From NCBI GenBank assembly GCA_013339895.1, contig JABACO010000022.1, positions 4,366,610 to 4,430,609 of the forward strand: a stretch of 64,000 nucleotides of DNA. The letters run 5' to 3'. The notes below the pieces were generated by a model, which saw only the letters and a list, made by a program, of their open reading frames with translations, did not search any database and was not told the origin of the DNA. The position numbers were made by a program, and so were the translations under genes. The stretch comes from Ephydatia muelleri (lineage: Eukaryota > Porifera > Demospongiae > Spongillida > Spongillidae). Below are positions 22,509-34,319 of the stretch, in pieces (the stretch's first letter is position 1; each line of letters opens with the position of its first letter).

Positions 22509-24680
22509 TTTATTATCATTATTGATTTTTTTATTATTGCATGTATTATTTACAACATAACACACAAGAAACAACAAAGAAATAAAATACTGTCAAGCAG
22601 TGACGACCAGTGAAGGTCCAGCTCTAGAGCTCTTGCACAGGACCTCACCAAAGTGAGGTTGAGTCTGCCATAAATGGAAGCAGTGGCCTGGGAATCGGTG
22701 CACCTCATGGGTAAGGTCAGATGAGTGGCAAGATGCGATAGTGTTTCCCTGGCCTCAGCACCCCAGCAGCCATAGGTCTCCACTGCTGTGGTGTGCATTT
22801 CCAGCTCGACTCGGAGCACTTTGGGTCATTCATATCATGCTTGTGATACTCCGCCACTAATGCTGCAGACCCTGCTGTCACTCCTGCTTCAGACAAAATA
22901 GAAGGGTTTAGCGGTGAGGTATTTGTAAGATCAAATGCAGCTGGCTTCCCAAGAGACCAGTTAGGGACCAGAACATCTGCTGGTCTGGTGTTGTGTTTGT
23001 CATGCCAAAGCCACTGCCAACCTCGACCTGGGCAGATACATTAGCTTGCCTTCATCACTCTACAAACACATCACAGAGTTTATTGTGGCGGGAAACCACA
23101 TCGCCCCCATGCTTGCAAGTAATGGCATGGTGGCCCAAGGGATCCAAGGCAAGACTTGGACAGAAGGTGCAGTTGAGGCCCTGAGCCAAGTCCATATCCA
23201 GCCACCATTTTAAGGCTCTTGGAATTCCGAAGGGTCCATGTGCAGGTTAAGACCTAGTGAGGTAAGAACTGAAAGCCAGGCCGCAGCAGTGGGGGAATAA
23301 ACTGATAGCAAACAGGCTCTGTCAGGTAAGGATGAATAGTAAAAAAGAAGCTTAAATTGGTGATTCTCAATCTTACTAGACAGAGCATGCTGACGGCACG
23401 GTGAGGAGACAATGTCATCTAGAGTGATTGCATCAGCAGGTGGAATGAGTGCATTGAAGAGGTTCACTGAAGCGAGCAGGTGGGACATGGATACTAAAAC
23501 ACTGCTCAGATGCACTTACAGATGAAATGTAGGCTTCTGATGAGTGGTGTGAGAGGCTACGTAGACCCAGCCCACCCCTGCAAAGAGAGAGTTGGGCCTG
23601 TTGCCAGGAATTTATCCATTCAGCAAACGCATGATGAATGTCATTATCAAACATTTGCAGTGCATCAGCCATAAGAGAGGGAGGTATAGAACTGAGCAAG
23701 ATGTTCCATCTTACAGAAACTGCCACACTGACGAAGGAGAAGCAGTGCCACCTGAGGATCAATAGAACCAACATCCTCCAACATGTGCAGAAGCCCCTGG
23801 GCCTCTGCACGTTTCTGAGATGCATATTTGGCACAGAAGACAAAGTCATCAATTGGAACACCTATGATTTCAACGTTGAGTACTTTCGAAGACTTAATCT
23901 CAGATGGGAAAATGCTCAAATCGCCTGTACTGCATAATTCACATTTAGATGTGTTAACAAAAAGACCATTAGGAGGACCAAGGTCTTGAACTATGGAGAG
24001 TGCACGTAACACTGCCAGTTTGGGACCTGCTATGGCGCCATCATCAGGATACCACATATGGAACAACAACTCAGGGCAGTTGCTGGCTATTGCAGAGACT
24101 ACTCTGTGTATCACAAGCGAGAATAGCAGTGGCCCCAGTGGATCTCCTTGCTGGACACCAGTTTCTGAAGAAATGATACCCAGTGGATGCCAGAGAACTG
24201 GATGCTGCCCATAGCACCACAGAGCCCATGGAAGCACTTCAGGGGAAATGAACAGCACACTTGTCTAAGAAGGCATGTCGAGAGACCAGATTGAAGGTAT
24301 TCCTTAAGTCTATATTTAGGACCACAAAGTCTTCATCATTGCAGTGCACTTCAACACAGCCAGGGATACCATGAATAATCTTCTTGGTTTCCATAGGGTA
24401 AGCCACACCTACATGAAGGTGCCAAAAGAAGTCTGAAGCTTTGCACTTGATGACCGTATACAGACATTTCCCAGCTAATCGCCGAAGTGTTTCACTCACT
24501 GCAATAGGATGAATGTCTCTTGGCTGATCGGAATTGTTCTTGTTCAAAGTAGTGAGACTTGCCCAGCCAGAAACCTTGCAACTGTGCTGGGGGTCTGCCC
24601 TGCTAATAAGAGGCTGACGAGATCAAGGAGAGACGAACAAATAGGAGTGGGTAATGGTGAGTCTGCTATTATTATTATTG
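22509..24680 (-). mobile_element. RLE-type LINE, copy B
   Basis: Minus-strand copy truncated at its 5' side within the RT domain. Visible: DIHPIAVSETLRRLAGKCLY, DLRNTFNLVSRHAFLDKC, GVQQGDPLGPLLFSLVIHR, then MWYPDDGAIAG, where the usual YLDDG is YPDDG. After that, the GGLGLRSLSHHSSEA segment and the C-terminal part with HTTAVETYGCWGAEARE. The frame 23665-24258 (197 aa) is the longest open piece. At least four frame changes. TTA-type tracts mark both ends (22509-22540 and 24666-24680). Confidence 0.87.
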
Positions 24681-24769
24681 CAATACATTTAATGATGGAG
24701 AAACTTCAACTACTTGACCTCATAGCCAAGATGCAGGCTGACTTTTTATGCGCCAGAAAAAACAAAGCC

Positions 24770-25759
24770 TTGGGCAATGAGAGTTTCTTGTTCTAGCAGA
24801 TTTTCAGTTTTGTAGTCCAGGACAAGGTCCAGTCCTTCCATTGAAACAACTCAGCTACAATCCATCCATTTGTTTGCTACAGAAAAGAAAAAAAAGGAAG
24901 CTTCTGCTTTGTAATTGTTTCAGAATACATGAAGCATGATGTGAGCGCAGTACATCTGTTCCAGAGGACATTAGTGGATTTCCTGACCCAGCAATGTGGT
25001 GGCCAGCATCCAGAGAAGATGTACTACATGTCCGATGGGTGTGCTGGGCAGTACAAAAACTACAAGAATTTTTTGAACCTCTGCCACCATTTCCAGGACT
25101 CTGGTGTACATGAAGAATGGCATTTCTTTGCCACAGCGCATGGAAATCACCATGTGATGGTGCAGGAGGAACCGTAAAGCGAATTGTAACCAAGGCCTGT
25201 CTCCAGCGGCTCTCCGAAAACCAAATTTTAACAGCTCATTAGCTCTTCCTATTTGCTGTGAGCAACATCAAGGGGATGCATTTCTGCTTTGATGAAATGG
25301 TAGAACATAAAGATGAATTAACACTGCTGGAAGAGAGAATGCAGAAGCCAGAACTGTGTCAGGCACATTGCAGTTTTCCACTCTCAACTGAAACTGTTGA
25401 AGTGCGGCAGTGCTCTACCAGTCCTATTTGCAGGGTGGAATGGGTCCTACTCAAAGATGCTACTCCTTGCACTCAACCACCTGTTGCTATAGGATATGTC
25501 ACAGTGGCATGATAACTCGTGCTGGCTTGGGTATGTCCTTGGTGTCAATGAGTTAGAAGGTGGTGTTAAAGTGAAGTTCCTTCACCCATGCATACCTTCA
25601 AGCTCATTTGTATACCCCAACCAGGCGGATATAATGAACATGGATCCTTTTGACATCCTGACCCAAGTAGCCCCTACTACTGCAGCAGGCCGAACATACA
25701 CACTATGTAGGAAGGAAATCTTAGATGCCACAACTGCTCTAGAAGCAAAATACCAGTAG
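24770..25759 (+). pseudogene. Uncharacterised RNase H-like/transposase-derived gene, broken
   Basis: Reads as a spliced plus-strand gene of an uncharacterised family recalled from cnidarian, sponge and fish genomes. Motifs in order: VQDKVQSFH (the next codon, expected Trp, is TGA); then an exon after the acceptor GTAATTGTTTCAG (24922) with HDVSAVHLFQRTLVDFL, MYYMSDGCAGQYKNYKNFLN, EEWHFFATAHG; then KSPCDGAGGTVKRIVTK in another frame (one frame change near 25145), a stop near 25240, and a long open C-terminal part (25258-25512, then 25496-25759 in a third frame). The conserved D-G, H-G and D-G-x-G-G motifs suggest a nucleic-acid-acting fold, but no function is known to me. At least four lesions, so probably dead. 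Confidence 0.6.
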
Positions 25760-26429
25760 TATGTAAGGAATGAATACCCCATTGTACATGTGTTTGTCTC
25801 AATATAATCTCAGATCTAATAGATGGGTGATGTTGTTGCTTTAACACTAATGACATTATCACAGCTTGTTTTGTCTAGTTGTGACTTCATATGCAGAGTT
25901 TTGACAGTGCCCTTAGCTGTGTAAACTGCCCTATAACAAACAGTTGCAAGTAGGGATAACATGGCTACCAGCCACTTTCTGTGCTGTCCCAGCCCTGAGA
26001 ATATGTGTCCCAGTAAGCTTTTCAGTTAAATATGTTTGGGGTATGATTAGCTAACTATGGTACAAGTTTGGTCTGATTCGTATTTTAATATTTTTGGATA
26101 GGTCACAATTCATTACAAATTCATGACCCAATTCATGTTATGTGCCCAGAAGTTATTAAAAATAATGAATTTTATGTATACCCCTATCTATGCAATGTTT
26201 TGAATATATTTGAATCAACAAGAATGTTTCAGGGTTCAAGATATGCTCAACCGAGTTGACCGAGGTTATGAAAAAAAAATGAAAATTCTAATTTCTTGTA
26301 TTTTAAAAACTGTACACTATAGGTATACAAATGTACAGAAATTTTGCATATTCCTATGGGGAGAACACATAGGGAAAGTAGCATGTCCAAACTAGACAAT
26401 GATGCTAAAAGGGTGGCAAATATATGTAT
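25760..26429. other. No gene seen
   Basis: AT-rich sequence between the broken gene and a LINE copy, with no supportable frame. Confidence 0.6.
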
Positions 26430-28426
26430 GGAATTACCCTGGTATTGAAGTGGCCCAGTGAATGGAGAAGATGGTGATTAGTGTTAGTAGCAAAGCCCGA
26501 CATAGAAAATGAAGCCAGGAAGCTGCTGATGAGTGTTGTGATGATCTGCTAAGCCCAAGGCCACCCCTACTCAAGCTCAACTGAGCCGGTTGCTAAACTA
26601 AATCAGTTGGGTCAGTGGACATGCTGTCTGAAAATGTATGGCAGACTTCATCTTCAAAGAGTTGCAAACCTTTGAATGCTAAAGAAGGGGCGGGGGGGGG
26701 GGGGGGGGGGGGATGCACCTGGCAATACGGACCATTTCACAGAATCCTCCACATTGGCTAAGTCACAGCAGAGCACTTTGGGAATCAACTGAATCTACAC
26801 TCTTCAACAGTACCAAAAACTTGGAGGCCTTTACTCTTTTTCCACAATGGACTTGGTACAAAAAATAGGCTCTCAAATCGGAGTACCTAAAATATCAAAG
26901 CTTAGTGTATTTGACTTCCTCATCTCTTGAGGAAAAGCTCCAAGGTCACTTCTACTGAAAAGTTCACATTTTGAAGTGTTGATAAATAGACCTGAAGGAG
27001 GATCAAGCTGTTGGATAAGATTGAAGCTGAATGCCTTGACCCGGCAATGACCCCATCATCCATGTACCATGCATGAAACAAAAGCTATGAACAAATTGAG
27101 TCAGCTGCAATAGTAGACACTAACTTTGTGGAGAACCAATTGTAATGGTCCTAATGGATTGCCCTGTTGGACTCCAGACTCTGATCTCAATGTACCCATG
27201 GCAGAGCACATTAAGGGATGATCACTATAGAACCAAGCAGCCCATGGGAAGAGCTCAGAAAATTGTAAATTGCATTCATCCAGGAGCATTTGCCGAGAAA
27301 CAAGGTTAAATGCATTCCTCAAATCAATCTTTGTAACGACTAAATCATCTTCATTCCCTTGCTCCTCAACACAACAACGTAAACCATGTACCACCTTCTC
27401 AACCCCATATTGACAGGCAACACCCAGTTGGTGAGGAGAGAAATATTCAGATGCCTTCCCTTTACGATTTAACATAGGCATTTGCTGACTAGACGCTTCA
27501 ATGTTTCTCCAACTGCTATTGGGCGAATGTCTGGAGGAGAACCAGGTTTATCTTTGGACAGGGCAACCAGGTTATCACCAGCAATGAACTTGGAGACTGC
27601 TTTTGGAACCTTTCTTGATGCTAACAGATTCACAATACCTTTAAGGGAAGAACAGATAGGTGTCTGTAAAGTAACCTCAGCAGCATCCAGTAAATGCTGA
27701 ATTCGCAATCCAGATGGTCCACTAGCTGTTGCTTTTGGAAAGGACCTTAAGATGGACAATATATTAAAGTGTGGTGAAAGAATAGGCTGATTGTCAGTCA
27801 TGTCATTTGGGGGAATTATTGGTAGTGGGACATTAGGATCTTTTGATTTCAACAACTGCCAGGTGCTGTCATTGTTGTGAGCGATTCCTGAAGAATTGAA
27901 GACTTGGCACGCCTTCCCATAAAGACCTTCTTGCACAAGCCTGATGACTGATTGTGTATTGTGGGCAGAACTTTTTTCATGAGGCTGATGTGCTCTGGAA
28001 GACACTTCTTGAGAAGCACATTCCCAAAAGGATAAAAAGTGGCCCTTTGACCACAGATCACACAGGTGGTTTATTGAAGTTGGCTTTTGGTGACATCCTC
28101 TCCTTGTAGAAGAAGCCAAAACACACTTTGGGAGCAAAAAGAGTTTCAACCAGGACTCTTCATTGTTATTGTGTAAAACGTTCTGCAAAGTTGAAGATAG
28201 AGGTTGAGCAAATGCTGTTCTAGCTTTAACTGAAATATGACGAATGGTAGTACAGTCTAACACACACATCTTCAAACGATGCAAGCTGAGCAGTGGTGAC
28301 ATTGGGTGGATCATCCAATTGGTCTGAATTAGTAGAGGACCTAACACTGATGAGGCATGATGTGTGTAGAAGCCACCAAGCAGTAACACTGTGAATAGAT
28401 GGCCATATTGTTTTCATAAAGCCATT
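26430..28426 (-). mobile_element. RLE-type LINE, copy C
   Basis: Minus-strand copy with a 306-aa open piece (27469-28389) holding the pre-RT and RT entry region (SILRSFPKATASGPSGLRIQ, PGSPPDIRPIAVGETLKRLV). The next frame carries DLRNAFNLVSRQMLLDEC and GVQQGNPLGPL (27101-27481). Weaker remnants run to GGLGLSRSSQHSSAA near 26540. The C-terminal CCHC/endonuclease part is absent, so the 3' side is lost. The 5' side meets a TTA tract (28427-28439). A pure G run (26692-26712) interrupts it. Confidence 0.85.
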
Positions 28427-28439
28427 ACTATTATTATTG
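28427..28439. repeat. Short TTA tract between two LINE copies
   Basis: ACTATTATTATTG lies exactly between the 5' side of copy C and the 3' side of copy D. Confidence 0.8.
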
Positions 28440-29330
28440 AGATAGTAATACAAGCATACACCATGCAGCAATCAAGCATGTAAAAGAACCTAAACAGATA
28501 CAATACTACCTACATGAACACAACACAACCTACACTACCTGCAAGAGTCCTATGCAGCTGACACTTTTCCTAAGATGGCCCTAGCTAATGATCACACCAG
28601 GGGCATGTTGAGGCGACTATAGATATTATGTTGGACACAAGATTTGGGGCTAGCTTGATAGATAGCTATCAAAGAAGCAATGCAGGAAAAAACAGTCTGA
28701 GCCTCCTTTCCCCAGTGCCCAAAGGTCTCCACCACAAGGGGACTGCATGTCCAGTCCAACTCCAGGCACTCTGTGTCATTGACTACATGCTTTCTGTATT
28801 CTGCTGCATAGGCTGCTGACCCTGCGGAAGTGCTAGCATCTCTTAAGGTGGCTGGAGTAAGGGAAGAGGTGACAGTTATGTCAAAAGCCGCCGGGAACAC
28901 TCTGGCCCAGTCCTGAACCAGAACATCAGCTGGGCGAGTGTTTGTGTGATCCCTAGAAAGCCCAAATCCAACTTCCACTCTCACAGACAGGTGGGCTTGG
29001 TGACAGAACTCTCCAAAGATGTCAGACATGCGATTGTGTTGGGTGACCACATCTCCACCGTGTCTGCAAGAGGCTGCATGATGTCCAAGAGGATCAAGAA
29101 CCAACTCTTGGCAAAAGAGATCCAGTGTTGAGACCCAGCCACCACATAACGGCCATCTGATACTCTGCTGAGTCAAGATGCAGTTTCAAACTTGTAGAGG
29201 GGATGGTGGACAGAAGGCACAGGTTTTGTCTGTTGGTTTTTCCCTTTCCAGAACACAGATGGCACTGTGACAGAGCTGGTTGGTAGCATCCAGCCTGTCC
29301 TAGAACAACAGAAGCTACGAGGACCAACTC
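28440..29330 (-). mobile_element. RLE-type LINE, copy D (3' fragment)
   Basis: A 194-aa open frame (28592-29176) gives the best view of the family's C-terminus. It shows LDPLGHHAASCRHGGDVVTQ, HNRMSDIFGEFCHQAH, then RPADVLVQDWARVFPAAFD followed by ITVTSSL, and VETFGHWGKEAQT. The R-P-A-D ... A-x-D-I-T-V pattern fits the PD-(D/E)XK core of a restriction-like endonuclease, as in R2/R4-type LINEs. The 5' side is truncated. Confidence 0.85.
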
Positions 29331-29559
29331 AACACTACAGCCAGCAATCCAAAATCTCCACTTAATTGCTAAAAAAAGACTCTGAATGGGTTTAGGGGTT
29401 AGGCCTACTAAATTAAACCAAAGTATGAAGGTGTAAGGAGAAAATATGATAGACAGACAGTGGGCGAGAAGGTCCATTGTCAAGAAGGGAACAACCTAGA
29501 TCAGAAGTTAAGGTCATGTACATTTAATACATATATACACACACAGTTCTTCAGTGTGC

Positions 29560-30990
29560 ATGCCCTTAGGTCTGTGCTCTCACATGTCCTCTCCCTTCTC
29601 CTGCAGCAATGCCATTGCTGGATTTCTAGAGAGTGTGTCCTTGTTCATGTTCTGAGCTCCAGGGCGAATATGGCTGGAGTACTAGACTCCACCTGCATAG
29701 CCTCACGTTGTTCTCTTTGAGTCTTTCCGTCCATTCCAGTGCCCAATGATCTGTCTGCACTACGAACTTTCTTCCAAGTAGATAAATCATGAATGCATCC
29801 AACGCCAGCTTGATAACTAAACATTCTTTTTCAATTGTGGAGTAGCACTGCTCCCTAGGTAATAGCTTTCGGCTAAAATACCCGACAGGATGTTCCTGTC
29901 CATATCCTCCAACTTGATTTAATACTGCTCCCACGCCTTGATCTTATGCGTCCATTTGCACAATGAACCCTTTCTTGAAATCTGGGCTGTTCAAAGCCTT
30001 AAACACTCCTTCACATTCCTCGTTCCAGACCACAGAATTTGGTGCTGACTTATTTGTCAGATCTGTGAGGGGAGCTGCTACTGACGCAAAACTAGGTATG
30101 AACCGTAAAAACATTCTCACTGCCGTCTTGGTCTCTGGCCTTGGAAATGCACGAACCACCTCCACCTTGTCCAACACTGGCTTAATCACCCCAAATCACC
30201 CCTGGCTTAATCACCCCAAATACAGCTAGTGTACGCAAACTTACTCTTTTTGAGCTTGACAGTAAGTCCCGTGCTCTGTAGTCAGGCAAGAACCGTCTGC
30301 AAATGGATAAGGTGTTCCTTCCACCCACAGCTAAAGATAAAGTCATCAATATATGTTGCCACAAACTCTTTGTACCCTTGCAGTAATCTGTCCATTGATC
30401 ATCGGAAAGAGGCTGGATCTCCACTAAGCCCAAATGGCATTACTTTGAAGTGGAAAGCCCCGAAAGGAGTAGTGATTGCTGTCTTACACCTGTCCTTTTC
30501 AGCTACATGAATCTGCCAATAACCTGTTAGGTCTAGGGTAGTAATCAAGCTTGCCTTTCCCAACCCATCGATGAAGTCATCAATTTTAGGCATGAGGTAG
30601 GCATCCACCTTAGTGACTGCATTCAGTCTACACAAGGCCGAACTCCCCATTCTTTTTTATATCTACTAAGCTCATTCACTACACATTGGCTCTATGATGC
30701 CCCCCTGCTCCATGTCTAGTAATTTCTTTCTAACCCGTTCTCTATAGGCATGTGGCAACCTATAAGGAGGTGACCTGAGCATTGTCCGTTTCAATCCTAT
30801 GCTTGTACAAACTAGTCCTCTCTGGTTTATCACTTGGGACCTTAGCGAATTTTCCAAAAAATAATTCGGTCAATTCTAACCTCTGTTTGCCATCCAGCTC
30901 CTCCCCCATCCTGACAATCTTTGCTGACTCACCTCAGTACCATGAAGAGACCTCGAGTTCCTCCTCCTGGACCTCCTCTGAAAAATAGCT
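29560..30990 (-). mobile_element. Ty3/gypsy fossil (RT to RNase H)
   Basis: Minus-strand remnants of reverse transcriptase (DAYLMPKIDDFIDGLGKASL, then ITTLDLTGYWQI; FHFKVMPFGLSGDPASF) and RNase H (HPVGYFSRKLLPREQCYSTI; RKFVVQTDHWALEW). No LTRs were recognised. An old copy with several breaks. Confidence 0.85.
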
Positions 30991-31859
30991 TTGGCAACCG
31001 CACCAATGTGGTAATCCTTCAGCATATTCACATGAAAAATCCTTTTCTAGTTTTTCTTATCCTGCATGTCGATCATGTAGGTAACCTTACCCATTCGCTG
31101 GACTACTTGATAATATCCTTGCCATTGAGCAAGTAGTTTGTTGGAAGTCGTTGGTAGAACCAAAAACTAAATCTCAAATCGGCACTTAATTATTGCACTT
31201 TAATATTTGGCTGTAGCTTTTTTATAAGGGGTGTTTTTTTTTTGGATAAATCAATCATACCTGCATATGCTCAATTAGAAAAGCTGCAGAAGGCATTTGA
31301 AAAAGGGTTTGGGATTCCATTCTAGAATCAACTCAATTATATGCCAAATTAGCTGTTGTCATGGAAATGAAATTATGTAATTATAACATATGGACCGATA
31401 TTTGAAATGATGTAATGTTCATTTAAGAAAAAAAAACCCACCCTTTTGCAGCCATTTTAAATTATGCTAGCCTTAATACACTTTTCACCTGTTACGGGTA
31501 ATATTACCGCCACTCGTAAATTCTCATATTTGAACTTCTGCCACAAGAGGAGTCAATTTACATGTCCATTTTACCACTCAGCATTTACCCACTGTGGATG
31601 GTCAATAGAAAATGTTTCCTCTTAATCGTGCATTTTCTCAGCATGATGTATTTAAAGCATCAGCTGAACTAAGCTATTAAATGGAGGCTGACATGAATGT
31701 TTAATTTTCTTAAATGGATATACTCTATGATACGCTTATACTCCTATTTGTATGAGCGCAAAACTTTTGCATCAGCACGTCACTTGGATCCAATTATTAA
31801 TGAAAAAGACAGTATTGTTGTAGTCTTATTAAATATGGCGGTACAACCGTACTCATTTG
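30991..31859. other. No gene seen
   Basis: AT-rich, nothing recognised beyond the edge of the gypsy fossil. Confidence 0.5.
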
Positions 31860-32184
31860 AACCTACACAAGCAGTCCATGTCAAAGACAGTTGCCTGCTC
31901 GATGATAGAGATGTTGAAGAACATAAGATTCCTCCACCTGCGAACCGTCTTAGGAATGCATTGTGGTTTTCTTGTGTGCAGTGTATTCCGCAAGCTAACC
32001 GAGCGCAAGTGTGTGTGCTGCCAGGAGTTGATGGATGTAGTGCGTATATTATCACAAGAATCAGTCAGGTTGACCTGTATTGTGGATCACCCAGAATTTG
32101 CCACAGTATGCTTAAACCTGCTAGTGCTTTGCATCGCTTTAGCTGGGAGGGTGGCAATGAGAGGATGTTGCCTCTAGCAAACAG
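31860..32184 (+). pseudogene. P2X7-type C-terminal (zinc-binding) domain, broken
   Basis: Plus-strand, split over two frames. The first reads PPPANRLRNALWFSCVQC. After a one-base shift, the second reads KLTERKCVCCQELMDVVRIL followed by CIVDHPEFATVCLNLLVL. The spacing of W-x-x-C-x-x-C, E-x-x-C-x-C-C-Q-E and C-I-x-x-H-P-x-F-x-x-V-C-L matches the cytoplasmic ballast domain of P2X7 receptors. In invertebrates this domain also occurs alone or next to other domains in many uncharacterised genes. No channel part is visible, so this is not a P2X receptor gene. It is either a small host gene remnant or a domain copied by a mobile element. Confidence 0.6.
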
Positions 32185-34319
32185 GTAAAGTTAATAGGAT
32201 AGAATATTTCACTTTAATGTCGTGCTTGTACACAGTACTGGAGCATTCAACACAGAAAATACCCACTTGTAAAACACAAGGAATAGCTTTTAGTAAGGCA
32301 TTATTATTAATAGGATCCAAGTGATGCTATTGTCACATGACTAATTATGTGTGAAAATGTAATTAACAATACAAGTATAGCTCACTCTATAAATAATTTA
32401 TATAGTATACATATCCATGTAAGATATAAAAACAAACTCTATACATTGTCTGTAAATTTAAGGCCACTTGTTTTCCATGTCAGCCTTCCAATATCCGTAT
32501 GCCTTCTGCTACTGTACAATGTAGTGTGTACAGCTTAGCATAGTATTTATATAAAAATTTTGGTGCAAGGTTTTTTGGCACATCTCCATGATGTAGGGCA
32601 TATTTTCATTACATTTTGACACACATATAGAATGAAATGAAATGTTAATTGTATTGTCCATATTAATGTATCTTGTTACAGCACACAATTGAAACACACA
32701 TTTTCCACTATTATCCAAAAATACAGTGAAGGAGTACGTGAAGGTATTGAGTGGCTTACACACAGAATAGAACAGTGTTCCTACCAGACCACTAAAACAA
32801 GATGAACTGTGATCTTTTCTTACATGTGTTGAATACAATATTACGTATTTGTGTATATATGCATGTTAGGAAGACCTTTTGAACACTGATTCCATGATGA
32901 AAGCACTATTAATAGATACATTCATGAATGGACTACTTGTGCCACATGTTAGAAACAAGATTCAGTTACTTGAATCAGGTCCAGCACCTGTATAGTGTGT
33001 GAGGATATGGGTAAAAGTGCTCAAACTAATAAAAGAGAGCAGCAAGAAGCAATGTCACTACTGAGTGAATTTAAAATTATGATTGCAGTTAAAGATTATG
33101 ACCTGGGCCCTACTTCATTGCTGCTACACACCATCAATACAAAGAATAATTAATGACTTCTTCATTGCTCTATCGCGTCATCAGTAACAACGCACTGATG
33201 TTAAGGCATAGCTCTTGTTGTGTGCCCCCTTCGGACTGACGTACTCTGTCCTATATCGGGATATTCTTGGATGTACTCATATTGTCTCCAAATTTTTAAT
33301 CTGGTGTGTCTACCCTTTCCACCACAGTGGCTTGACTAGGGACAGGTGGAGTCAGTCCTATATTAATTTCTAGAGCCCATCGCTCCTTGTGCCATGTACC
33401 TCAAACCAATTCATCACTCCCATGTGTCCTGTCCCACATGCTTTATATGCCCAAACATACAACTGCATATCCGGGCAAGGTATATGTTTGTTGGGGGGAG
33501 GGGGAGGAGGTGGGCGGGTGGAAATGCATGCAGTGAATTGTAAGGAGGAAAGGAATAATCAAAAAGTGGGCTTGATGCTTGAACACTGATCTCTCTGTCT
33601 TGGTGGAGAACAGGCAGTTCTTCATAGGATGAAATACTGAGGTGCACAGCTCGCAGCGCAGAGTGCCTTGAGCTCGTCCAGTAAAACAGATCGAGTACAG
33701 TGAAGATTTGATCTGTGACCAACCTGTGCTGCCCGTATTTGCCGCTTTGCGACGGTAGGCCACGTCATACTGTACCCAGTCTAGCCCACGTCGTACTGGG
33801 CCCAGTCTAGCCCACTAAATGCACGCATGATCAATATCATGTATATGCCAACAGCTCTGAAACCAACTCAAGGTGCCTCATTGACAAGACGCTTACATTC
33901 ATGGTGAAACACTGTATCCAGGTGTGCACATTTGTAATCTGACACTAGTGCCGCACCACACGTATTGGTTGGTCGCGCAGTGACCCCCCGCGGTCACTGT
34001 ATTCTAGGATCCAGTGACCGGGGGAGTCTTTCCATCCTGGGATATGGTGACCTCCCCTCCATCTATCCACTCATGCATTATCCCACACATACATGTACAG
34101 AGCAAGTTTGTATACGAGTCTTTCTCAGTAGTCCTATATAATGGACAAAGGCAAGCTTTTAATGAGTCTTCAGGCAAACCCCAACGTTTACTTCAGTTTA
34201 ACTTAAATCGCTTAGTGACAAGTAGAGTATGAAATATGTAATTTGAAAATGCATATGAAGTACTTGTCACACATAGAAACGTAATTAGATTGTAAAGTTA
34301 CTCAGTTACTGTCTATTCC
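32185..34319. other. No gene supported in about 2.1 kb
   Basis: Mostly AT-rich. Short direct repeats of CCCAGTCTAGCCCAC-like sequence occur at 33774-33813. A small inverted repeat (CAGTGACC ... GGTCACTG) with a third copy of the word lies at 33979-34020. A minus-strand frame at 33443-33763 contains a short Cys pattern (LRCELCTSVFHPMKNC) that I cannot place. Confidence 0.5.

Noticed and set aside
26692-26712. Run of 21 G in LINE copy C, considered as a G-quadruplex or signal
   Set aside because: An isolated homopolymer in dead LINE sequence; more likely slippage or an assembly uncertainty.
33443-33763. 106-codon minus frame with a short cysteine pattern
   Set aside because: No family recognised, no splice support; kept only as a remark.
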